Assembly (NCBI GenBank): GCA_021814355.1
Contig: JAKAIJ010000172.1
Span: 1 to 5,848, forward strand
Source of the DNA: Acidobacteriota bacterium
Lineage (GTDB): Bacteria; Acidobacteriota; UBA4820; DSQY01
Direction: 5' to 3'
Length of the DNA: 5,848 nt
Position numbers and translations under genes: made by a program. Under the pieces are notes generated by a model. It saw only the letters and a list, made by a program, of their open reading frames with translations. It had not been told where the DNA came from and ran no database searches. This document shows positions 1 through 5,824 of the stretch, piece by piece; within the stretch, counting starts at the first letter, position 1; every line of letters starts with the position of its first letter.

Positions 1-286
1 CGACCTCGATGCCGCCCGCCGGCGGGTGAAGTACTTCGACGGACCCGGCCTGAAGCGGATCCGCGCGGCCCAGAAGATCTCGGTGGAGGAGATCGTCTCC
101 GAGACCAACATCCGTTCCTGGTACATCGAGTCCATCGAGGCGGAGCGGTTCGACGCGCTGCCCGCCACCATCTACCTGAAGGGGTTCCTCCGCCAGATTG
201 CGGCCTACCTCCACCTGGACCCCGTCCGCGTGCTCAACGACTATCTCGAGCGCTACCAGCGCTGGTGCGAGCAGCACCCAGGATGA
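1..286 (+). CDS. C-terminal part of a protein ending in a RodZ-type helix-turn-helix domain (5' end outside window)
   Basis: The reading frame is open from base 2 to the TGA at 284-286, so the gene most likely begins upstream of the window. A GTG at 26 is possible but has no ribosome binding site. The visible 94 or so residues match the HTH_25 / RodZ N-terminal-like fold: a LKRIRAAQKISVEEI helix pair, then TNIRSWYIESIEAERFDALP, then a YLKGFLRQIAAYLHLDP segment, which is the typical family end with the FDALPA and Y.KGFLR..A..L.LDP signatures. In RodZ this domain is N-terminal, binds MreB and is followed by a membrane segment. Here it lies at the C-terminus with nothing after it. That is the arrangement in the J-domain/HTH proteins of high-GC deltaproteobacterial-type genomes, so a DnaJ-like N-terminal part upstream is my inference. 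The domain fold is secure; the function of the whole protein is not visible. The stop codon overlaps the ATG of a mini-ORF leading to the next gene. Confidence 0.8.
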   Translation, partial: DLDAARRRVKYFDGPGLKRIRAAQKISVEEIVSETNIRSWYIESIEAERFDALPATIYLKGFLRQIAAYLHLDPVRVLNDYLERYQRWCEQHPG

Positions 287-315
287 GCCTCTCCGCCGGC
301 CCTCCTTCGCCGTGA
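283..315 (+). other. 10-codon mini-ORF bridging two genes (possible leader peptide)
   Basis: An ATG at 283 overlaps the stop of the upstream gene (ATGA) and opens a frame encoding MSLSAGPPSP. It ends at a TGA (313-315) that overlaps the GTG start of the ligase gene (GTGA). It could carry ribosomes by coupled termination-reinitiation across the 25-bp gap between the two genes. The peptide has a Pro-Pro pair and ends in Pro directly before UGA, both contexts known to slow ribosomes. It could equally be chance, or the original ligase start separated from its frame by a one-base indel. There is no evidence that it is translated. Confidence 0.25.
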
Positions 316-1622
316 GCACCTACCGCGCCGCCAGCCACCGCCTCGTCGAAAGCTTTTCCCAGCTCGAGGCCTACTTCGTCCCCGACGACCCGCGGGAGGG
401 CCGGATGGGGGTCGAGTGGGAGCTCTTGCCCGTCTGGCCCGGGGGCCGCTTGGTCTCCTTCGGGGGCCGCGGCGGGGTGGGGCGGCTCTTCGGGAATCTG
501 GCGGCGGGCGGGTACGGCGCGGTGCGAGAGCGCCGCCGGATCATCGCCCTCGAGCCCCCGGGCGGCGGGCTCGTCGGGCTGGAGCCCGGCGCCCAGGTGG
601 AGATGGCCTCGCCGCCGGTTTTGCGGCTGGGCGCGCTGGAGACGCATCTCCGGAAGACGGGGAGGGATCTCCAGGCGGGGGCCGCCCGGTTGGGATTCGA
701 GCTGGTTCCCTGGGGGATGGCGCCCTACGGGGGCCCCGAGGAGCTCCCCGACGTTCCCAAGGCGCGCTACGCGCTCCTGGCGGAGCACTTGAGGAGGACG
801 GGGGACCGCGGCCGCTGGATGATGAAGCTCACCGCCTCCACTCAGTTTGCCCTCGACTTTCTGGACGAGGAGCATCTGCGGCGCATGACCGACGGGGCCC
901 TCCGGCTTCTGCCCTACCTCCTGGCGGCCACCGCCAACGCCCCGGTGGCCGCCGGGCGCCGCTCGGGCCACGCGACCTTGAGGCCCCTGGTCTGGCGGCG
1001 CACGGACCCAGCGCGCTGCGGCCTCCCCGCCCACCTCTTCTCGAAGACGCTCTCCGCGGCCTCCCTCGCCCGGTATGCCCTGGGGCGTCCGGCCCTCTTC
1101 TTCGTCCGCGCGGGCCGGTGGGTGGCGGGGGACGGCCGGAGCTTCCGGGAGGTGCTCTCCCGCTCGGGTCCGCTGGGCCCGCTGACCCTCGACGACTGGG
1201 CGCTCCACGTGTCGGGACTTTTTCCGGACCTGAGGATGCGGGCCTACCTTGAGGTGCGCGCCCTCGACAGCCTGCCGCTCCCGCTGGTGGTCGGCGCCGC
1301 GGCGCTCCTGAAGGGACTGCTCGCGCCCCACCGCCCGTCGTCGTGGCCCCGGTTGCTTCCCGAACCTCGTCCCGCAGAGACCCGGCGCGAACTGCTGCGC
1401 GCCGCCCGGCTCGGGGCGGCCTGGGCGCCCGTCCGCGGTCCGCGTCCCGCGCAGGTGTGGCCGCGCCTGTTCGCCGCGGCCGGGAAGGGGCTCGCGGCCC
1501 TCGGGGAACGGGAGACCCTTCTTTCCCCCCTCGAGGTGCAGGTGGCCTCCGGCCGCTGCCCCGCCCAAGAGTGGACCCGCGGGACCGGCGGTCTCTGGCG
1601 GGGTCCCGCCGCCGGACTCTGA
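312..1622 (+). CDS. gshA: Glutamate-cysteine ligase, GCS2 family (plant/proteobacterial type)
   Basis: The predicted enzyme (436 aa) makes gamma-glutamylcysteine from L-glutamate, L-cysteine and ATP in the cytoplasm, the first step of glutathione synthesis, or of ergothioneine synthesis in EgtA relatives. Family motifs appear in order: GVEWE at 33-37 (the G-x-E-x-E motif near the N-terminus of the catalytic barrel), LEPGAQVE at 90-97, PKARYALLAEHL at 149-160, MMKLTASTQFALDF at 170-183, the ANAP....R.SGH.TLRPLVWRRTDPARCG block at 208-237, and MRAYLEVRALDSLP at 309-322. The length is normal for the family. The GTG start at 312 leaves the usual 30 or so residues before GVEWE; earlier in-frame starts would lie inside the upstream gene, and no clear Shine-Dalgarno is seen. 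The gene probably shares a transcript with the HTH-domain gene upstream. No gshB, egtB or egtD is in the window, so glutathione versus another gamma-glutamylcysteine product cannot be decided. The EgtA name is the main alternative to GshA. Confidence 0.9.
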   Translation: MSTYRAASHRLVESFSQLEAYFVPDDPREGRMGVEWELLPVWPGGRLVSFGGRGGVGRLFGNLAAGGYGAVRERRRIIALEPPGGGLVGLEPGAQVEMASPPVLRLGALETHLRKTGRDLQAGAARLGFELVPWGMAPYGGPEELPDVPKARYALLAEHLRRTGDRGRWMMKLTASTQFALDFLDEEHLRRMTDGALRLLPYLLAATANAPVAAGRRSGHATLRPLVWRRTDPARCGLPAHLFSKTLSAASLARYALGRPALFFVRAGRWVAGDGRSFREVLSRSGPLGPLTLDDWALHVSGLFPDLRMRAYLEVRALDSLPLPLVVGAAALLKGLLAPHRPSSWPRLLPEPRPAETRRELLRAARLGAAWAPVRGPRPAQVWPRLFAAAGKGLAALGERETLLSPLEVQVASGRCPAQEWTRGTGGLWRGPAAGL

Positions 1623-1633
1623 AGGCCAGAAAC

Positions 1634-1668
1634 CCGCGCGGTAGCTCACGTCTCCCGCCGAGGCGCGG
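1634..1668. repeat. Short inverted repeat abutting the operon promoter
   Basis: CCGCGC at 1634-1639 is perfectly matched by GCGCGG at 1663-1668, with 23 bp between them. The right arm ends exactly where the TATACT box begins and the left arm lies just upstream of the -35 region. It could be an operator dyad or a weak hairpin after the ligase gene. With only 6 bp in such GC-rich sequence, chance is also plausible. No T-tract follows. Confidence 0.3.
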
Positions 1669-1680
1669 TATACTAAAATT
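1669..1680 (+). promoter_or_regulatory. Predicted promoter -10 box for a leaderless mRNA
   Basis: TATACT at 1669-1674 differs from the sigma70 consensus TATAAT at one position. It sits in an AT-rich patch (TATACTAAAATT) that stands out sharply in this GC-rich window. The usual 6-7 base distance puts the transcription start at or within a base or two of the ATG at 1681. No recognisable -35 element lies 16-18 bp upstream, and no ribosome binding site fits before the ATG. Both points agree with a leaderless transcript. Confidence 0.6.
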
Positions 1681-2793
1681 ATGCTCCCCCGGAACCCTCC
1701 AGCCGCGCTAGCTTTGCTGCTGCCGCTGGTCGCTGCCCTGGCCTGCGGGCCGGCGCGCGGCGCGCCCTCTCCGCCGCGCCTGGGCGTCCCCCCCGCGCTG
1801 GAGACGACCTTCAACACGGCCCCCTGGCCGCAAGGGGCGCGGTGGGGCGTCGTGGGTCTGAGACCTTACGCCCGCGCGCACGACCTGGAGGTACTCCTCT
1901 TCTCGACCCGCTCGCGGGCCTTCGACGGGCTTGTCGTCCAGGCCCGGTTCATTCCCCTCTTCGCCCGCTGGTCCGAGCCCTACCCGGCGGAGCTCGGACG
2001 CGGGCTCGCGCCGGATTTGGCGCGGGCCGTGGAATCCCCCCGCGGCCTCACCGCCCTTCCGCTGACCGCCGACGGCCCGGTGCTCCTCTACCGCGAGGCC
2101 TGGTGGCGCGAGCACGCCATGCCGCCGCCCTCCGCGCTGGCGGGGCTCCGCGAAGACCTGCTGTTCCTCCGCTCCTGGCGCCCGGGGCTCGCCGCTCCGC
2201 TCCAGTCCGCCGTGCCCGAGACCCTCCTGCTCTGGTCCCTTTCGGCGAGCTACGAGGGCGAGGTCTTCCCGGCCTTCTACCGCGACGCCACGGTGCAGGC
2301 GCTGGGGCTCATGAAAGAGTTCGGCCTCCACGCCCGGGACCCGCGCGCCGTCTGGGAGGACCTGGCCAAGGGAAGGAGCGGCGCCGCCTTCCTCATGGCG
2401 TCGGACGCGGCCCGGCTGGCCGCCTCCACGGGCGGCGGCCTCGCGGCGGTCCCTTTGCCCTCGGCCTTCGGGGCCATCGCGGTGAACGACGGCTGGTGCC
2501 TGATGGGGACGGAAAGACGCGCGACCCCCGTGCTCGAGGCGCTCCTCTCTCGTGACGTCCAGACCCACCTTGCCCGAAGGGGCCATTTCCCGGCCTCCTC
2601 CGCCGTCGAGAGACCCGCCGGAGCCGCCTTCGAGGCGCTTGCGCGCACCCGGCTCGTGGGGGTGCCGGTGGTCTGGGAGGACGAGGTGGTGCTCGCGGAG
2701 GCCATTGACGACGCCCTCGAGGGCGGGGTGGACCCCGAGGCGGCCCTGCGCCGGGCCGAAGCGCGCAGGACCCGGCCCGAGGCGGCGCCGTGA
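1681..2793 (+). CDS. Extracellular solute-binding protein (family 1-like), exported, linked to histidine kinases
   Basis: This 370-aa protein starts with a signal peptide: R4, a hydrophobic run at 8-21, then AALAC at 18-22, which fits a permissive lipobox with C22 as the lipidated residue. Cleavage by signal peptidase I near ARG-AP (25-29) is the alternative. The body resembles periplasmic sugar- or oligosaccharide-type binding proteins. GLTALPLTADGPVLLYREAWW (about 122-142) matches the 'P....DG.vLyY' hinge strand. WEDLAKGRSGAAFL at 225-238 matches the 'f..Gkaam' strand. VPLPSAFGAIAVNDGWCLM at 257-275 fits the following lobe, and QTHLARRGHFPASSAV at 294-309 fits 'q..la..G..Pa'. The tail DDALEGGVDPEAALRRAEA at 343-361 is the usual family ending. 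The first lobe (30-100) is divergent and the protein is somewhat short. No permease or ATPase gene is adjacent and its stop overlaps the kinase start (GTGA), so I infer a ligand-presenting co-receptor for the kinase rather than a transport subunit. The ligand is unknown. Confidence 0.8.
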   Translation: MLPRNPPAALALLLPLVAALACGPARGAPSPPRLGVPPALETTFNTAPWPQGARWGVVGLRPYARAHDLEVLLFSTRSRAFDGLVVQARFIPLFARWSEPYPAELGRGLAPDLARAVESPRGLTALPLTADGPVLLYREAWWREHAMPPPSALAGLREDLLFLRSWRPGLAAPLQSAVPETLLLWSLSASYEGEVFPAFYRDATVQALGLMKEFGLHARDPRAVWEDLAKGRSGAAFLMASDAARLAASTGGGLAAVPLPSAFGAIAVNDGWCLMGTERRATPVLEALLSRDVQTHLARRGHFPASSAVERPAGAAFEALARTRLVGVPVVWEDEVVLAEAIDDALEGGVDPEAALRRAEARRTRPEAAP

Positions 2794-4427
2794 GATCCCT
2801 GGGTCTGGAGTCCCGCCTCGCCCTCTGGGGGACGCGGGGCGGGTTCCTGCTCGTCGGGTCGGGGCTCCTGCTCTTCTTGCTCGTGGCCACCGTTTGGGCG
2901 GGACAGGCGCGGCTCCTGGGCGAAGCCGTGGAGGCCTACGCGCGCGAGGAGGCGGACAGCCTAGCGCGGCTCCTTTTGTACGACCTGGCCGGGGACGAGC
3001 GGGTTCTGGACTGCCGCCTCTACGAACAGCGGATGGTGGCCATGCGCCGGGCCGACCCGGAAGTGGGGAGTACGGAGGGGCTCTCCTTGGGACTCGTGGC
3101 CTTCGTGGCGCAGAACCTCTCCCTCCCCGACGCCGTGGTCTGGGACGCCGCCGTGCGCTACGGATACCCGGCCCGCCTCAGCGACATCGCCCGCGCGCGC
3201 TACGCCCTCTACCGGCAGGCCCTCGCCCTGGACCGCGAGGCGCTCGCGGAGGACCTGAGCGCCCGGGTCACCTTCTCGGACCACCTGCGCGGGGTGAGGC
3301 TCAGGTCCCTCGGCGGGCTGGTGGACCTAAGCGCGGGGGAGTCCGTCGTCCCGCGGGCGGCATCCGTGCCCGGGCGCGCCCGGGCCACCTTCCCCCTCTA
3401 CGTGCGGGCGGCCCACTGGGCCGACGTGACCGTGGTGGTGGACCGGAGCCACCTGGAGGCCGTTCGGTCGGGGCTCGCCCGCTCCCTGGGCCAGCTCCAG
3501 GCGGGCCTCGCCGGGGTGGTGGCCGCGGCGCTCGCGGCATGGGGGGCCGGATGGTGGCTCCTGCTGCGAAACCTCCGCCGGACGGTGGTGGAGCCCGTCG
3601 TCTCCCTGGCCGCGCGCATGGAGGCCTGGGAGCAGGAGGCCCCCGCGGCGGTGCCCGCGGGGGACGAGACGCGCTGGCTGTCGGAGGCCTTCGACCGCCT
3701 CCTGGAGCGCGTGCGGCAGCAGCGCGAACAGCTCCTGCGGGCCCAGCGGCTCGGCCTCATGGAGCGGATCGGAGCGGGGCTCTCCCACGAGATCAACAAC
3801 GCCCTGAACCCCGCGCGCCTGCGGCTCGACGAGATGATGATGGACGGCGCGTCGCCCTCCCCGGCGGATCTCTCCGTCCTCAAGGACCACCTGCTCGCCG
3901 CCCAGCGCATCCTGAAGGACCTCTCGCTCCCGGGGCGACGACCGGCTGGTCCGCCCCGCGCGATCCCGCCGGGCGACTGGCTGGAGGTGGCGCGCCGGCT
4001 CGTGGCCCCGCACTTCGAGCGGGGGTCCTCCCTCGCCTGGGCGGTCGGCGCGGACGCGCCGGCGGTTCTCGGCTGGCCCGAGGCGCTGGTGGAGGTGGCG
4101 GTCAACCTGCTTCTGAACGCCCGGGACGCGGCGGCCGCCCGCGCCGGTGGCGGCCGCGTCGCCGTGACGCTCGCGGTCTCCGGCGCGGCGGCCGAGCTGG
4201 TGGTGGCCGACAACGGGCCGGGAATCCCGCCCGAGGTCCGGGCCCACCTGGGGGAGCCCTTCGTCACCTCCAAGCCGGAGGGGGCGGGGCTTGGCCTCTT
4301 CGTCACCGACATGCTGGTGCGCCGCATGGGAGGCGCTCTGACCTTCGACGAGGCCCCCGGCGGCGGCACGGCGGTGCGGGTGCGGCTCCCGAGGGCCGAA
4401 GGAGAGAGGGATGGACGCGGCTCCTGA
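2790..4427 (+). CDS. Membrane sensor histidine kinase with an unclassified periplasmic domain
   Basis: This 545-aa protein autophosphorylates on a histidine in response to an extracytoplasmic signal. In order it shows a TM helix at about 18-38, a periplasmic region of about 195 residues (40-235), a second TM helix at about 238-259, a HAMP linker at about 260-310 (with the P of VVEPV and the GDE turn at 291-293), and a HisKA dimerisation helix with the H-box LSHEINNALNP, where H333 is the phosphoacceptor. The ATPase domain has the N-box NLLLNARDA (439-447), G1 box DNGPGIP (474-480), F-box PFVTSK (490-495) and G2 box GAGLGL (498-503). All catalytic motifs are intact and resemble NtrB/ZraS/NtrY-type kinases. 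The periplasmic part matches no domain I recognise; its size would suit a Cache-like sensor. The GTG start overlaps the binding-protein stop by 4 bases and has a GAGG at 2779-2782, seven bases upstream. The gene overlaps the next by 17 bases, so translation of all three operon genes is probably coupled. The binding protein upstream is its likely periplasmic partner (inference). Confidence 0.92.
   Translation: MRSLGLESRLALWGTRGGFLLVGSGLLLFLLVATVWAGQARLLGEAVEAYAREEADSLARLLLYDLAGDERVLDCRLYEQRMVAMRRADPEVGSTEGLSLGLVAFVAQNLSLPDAVVWDAAVRYGYPARLSDIARARYALYRQALALDREALAEDLSARVTFSDHLRGVRLRSLGGLVDLSAGESVVPRAASVPGRARATFPLYVRAAHWADVTVVVDRSHLEAVRSGLARSLGQLQAGLAGVVAAALAAWGAGWWLLLRNLRRTVVEPVVSLAARMEAWEQEAPAAVPAGDETRWLSEAFDRLLERVRQQREQLLRAQRLGLMERIGAGLSHEINNALNPARLRLDEMMMDGASPSPADLSVLKDHLLAAQRILKDLSLPGRRPAGPPRAIPPGDWLEVARRLVAPHFERGSSLAWAVGADAPAVLGWPEALVEVAVNLLLNARDAAAARAGGGRVAVTLAVSGAAAELVVADNGPGIPPEVRAHLGEPFVTSKPEGAGLGLFVTDMLVRRMGGALTFDEAPGGGTAVRVRLPRAEGERDGRGS
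4399..4404 (+). promoter_or_regulatory. Ribosome binding site fixing the start of the REC-PAS kinase
   Basis: AAGGAG lies six bases before the ATG at 4411, inside the 3' end of the preceding kinase gene. It is the clearest Shine-Dalgarno in the window and supports the ATG at 4411, giving a 17-bp overlap between the two kinase genes. Confidence 0.7.
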
Positions 4428-5718
4428 GGGCGGCGCCCTCACCCTGCTGGTGGTGGAGGACGACGCCAGGACGCGAGAGGAACTGGCCCGCATCCTGGAG
4501 CGCCGGACCGACCTGCGCGTGGTCTGCGCCGCGACCCCCGGGGAGGCCCTCGCCCTGCCGCCGCCGGACCTCGCCCTCCTGGACATCCGCCTGCCCGGGA
4601 TGGGCGGGTTGGAGCTGCTGCCGAGGCTCAAGGAGCGCAGCCCGGACCTCCTCGCCATCGTGATGACGGGTTACGGCGAGGCCTCCACCGCCCGAGAGGC
4701 GCGCGAGCACGGCGCCGTGGACTTCCTGGAGAAGCCGCTCGACCTGGCGTACCTCCTCGTGACTCTTCGCCAGCAGGCCCGGGAGGCCCGGCTGCGCCGG
4801 GACCTGCGCCACTCCTCCCAACTCTTCCGCCGGGTCGTCGAGGGGCTCCCGGACGGGCTCGTGTTGGCCGACGTCTCCGAGCGGGTCCTCTACGGAAACA
4901 CCCTCGGGAAGGCTTTGTGGGAGTCCGGCGCGCGGACGTCCGGCGGGACCGTGGACCACGCGGGCCGCACCTACCTCGCCGAGCGCTCCGCCTCGGGCGA
5001 CCGCGTGCTCTGGCGCTACCTAGACCTCACCTCGGCGCTCGAGGAGGAGCGCCTGCGCAACTACCGCCGGATGGCGAGGCTGCTGGCCCACGAGATCCAC
5101 AACCCGCTCACCCCCATGCGGCTCTGGCTGCAGGAGCTGAAGGCCGCCGCCCCCGGCGACCCGTCCCGGGAGGCGCTCGTGCGCGAGGCCACCGCGGTCC
5201 TCCTGGAGCAGGTGGAGCGGTTGGCCGGGCTCGCGGGGCGCTTTAGGGACCTGGCGGAGGACCGGCCGCTCGCGCTAAGGCCCGTGGCCGCCGGACCCGC
5301 CGCAGCCTCCGCCCTCCAGTCCCTGCGCCCCCTGGCCGAGCAGGCGGGCGTGTTCCTGGCCCAGGAGGTGGCCGAGGGGCTCGCGGTGGAGGCCGACGAG
5401 GGAGCACTCCACCAATTGCTCTTCAACTTGGTGCGGAACGCCGTCGAGGCCCAGGCGGGCCGTGGCGGGACCGGTCGGCTGCGCGGGGCGCCCGACGGAG
5501 CGCGGGTCATCCTGGAGGTGGTGGACGCCGGCGGCGGGCTCCCCCCGGAGGTGGCCGCGGCTCCCTTCACCCCCTACCTCACCACCAAGGAGGGGGGCAC
5601 CGGCCTCGGGCTCCTCGTCTGCCGGGAGCTGGCCCGCCGGATGGGGGGCGAGCTCGAGCTGGAGGACCGCCCCGGCCGGGGCGTCACCGCGAGGGTTCGT
5701 CTGAGGGCCTGTCCGTAA
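4411..5718 (+). CDS. Soluble hybrid kinase: receiver-PAS-histidine kinase (NtrY-like H-box)
   Basis: This 435-aa protein has no membrane segment and should be cytoplasmic. The N-terminal receiver domain (about 10-125) has the acidic pocket E16/D17/D18, phosphoacceptor D58 in LALLDIRLPGMGG, T86 in VMTGYG and K108 in EKP, so it looks functional. A short PAS-like segment follows at about 137-210, starting FRRVVEGLPDGLVLADVSER and ending WRYLDLT; it is roughly 75 residues, shorter than most PAS domains. The HisKA helix carries LLAHEIHNPLTPMRL with H227, very close to NtrY-type kinases. The ATPase domain has the N-box NLVRNAVEA (339-347), a G1 box with the variant DAGGGL (372-377) in place of DNGxGI, F-box PFTPYLTTK (385-393) and G2 box GGTGLGL (395-401). 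Phosphoryl input from the upstream membrane kinase to D58 is the natural inference, making this a second-tier kinase. There is no DNA-binding output domain and no Hpt domain. The partner response regulator is not in the window. Confidence 0.92.
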   Translation: MDAAPEGGALTLLVVEDDARTREELARILERRTDLRVVCAATPGEALALPPPDLALLDIRLPGMGGLELLPRLKERSPDLLAIVMTGYGEASTAREAREHGAVDFLEKPLDLAYLLVTLRQQAREARLRRDLRHSSQLFRRVVEGLPDGLVLADVSERVLYGNTLGKALWESGARTSGGTVDHAGRTYLAERSASGDRVLWRYLDLTSALEEERLRNYRRMARLLAHEIHNPLTPMRLWLQELKAAAPGDPSREALVREATAVLLEQVERLAGLAGRFRDLAEDRPLALRPVAAGPAAASALQSLRPLAEQAGVFLAQEVAEGLAVEADEGALHQLLFNLVRNAVEAQAGRGGTGRLRGAPDGARVILEVVDAGGGLPPEVAAAPFTPYLTTKEGGTGLGLLVCRELARRMGGELELEDRPGRGVTARVRLRACP

Positions 5719-5753
5719 AGGGGCGCGACCGCGCTCTCTGCGCCGGGCAAGCA

Positions 5754-5775
5754 GCGGAGGGGCTCTGGCCTCCGC
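5754..5775 (+). terminator. Perfect 7-bp hairpin after the kinase operon (possible terminator without a T-tract)
   Basis: GCGGAGG at 5754-5760 pairs perfectly with CCTCCGC at 5769-5775 around an 8-base loop, 36 bases after the stop of the last kinase. A weaker 5-bp stem (GGCGC 5722-5726 with GCGCC 5740-5744) lies just before it. No run of T follows, so it is not a textbook intrinsic terminator. Its place between the end of an operon and a new promoter is suggestive only. Confidence 0.35.
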
Positions 5776-5794
5776 CGACCCGAGGGACCTGGGT

Positions 5795-5812
5795 GTTGCA
5801 GTCCGGCGCAAC
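5795..5812. repeat. Inverted repeat overlapping the -35 box (possible operator)
   Basis: GTTGC at 5795-5799 is mirrored by GCAAC at 5808-5812 with an 8-bp spacer. It covers most of the -35 element and the upstream part of the spacer of the outward promoter. The position is right for a regulator-binding site, but 5-bp arms are short and no family can be assigned. Confidence 0.25.
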
Positions 5813-5824
5813 TCCTGTTATCAT
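5796..5824 (+). promoter_or_regulatory. Sigma70-type promoter firing out of the right edge
   Basis: TTGCAG (5796-5801) and TATCAT (5819-5824) are separated by exactly 17 bp. A TG at 5816-5817 adds an extended -10 (TGn) element. This is the best full promoter match in the window and predicts transcription starting near 5831. No start codon is present in the remaining bases, so the gene or RNA it serves lies beyond the window. Confidence 0.65.

Noticed and set aside
198..311. TTG at 198 as the ligase start
   Set aside because: It would add 38 low-complexity residues encoded inside the HTH-domain gene. The family N-terminus is already complete from GTG 312.
416..1252. 278-codon + strand frame inside the ligase gene
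   Set aside because: It overlaps the conserved ligase frame entirely and has Arg/Gly/Pro-rich shadow composition.
234..1817. 527-codon open frame on the - strand
   Set aside because: It is antisense to the glutamate-cysteine ligase, rich in Gly/Pro/Arg and without any recognisable domain. It also crosses the intergenic promoter region.
3327..4658. 443-codon open frame on the - strand
   Set aside because: It is antisense to the two kinases, with low-complexity shadow composition and no motif.
2552..4663. 703-codon open frame on the + strand
   Set aside because: It runs in a different frame across the binding-protein and kinase genes, is dominated by Arg/Pro/Gly as expected for an off-frame reading of GC-rich DNA, and has no motifs, while the overlapping frames carry complete families.
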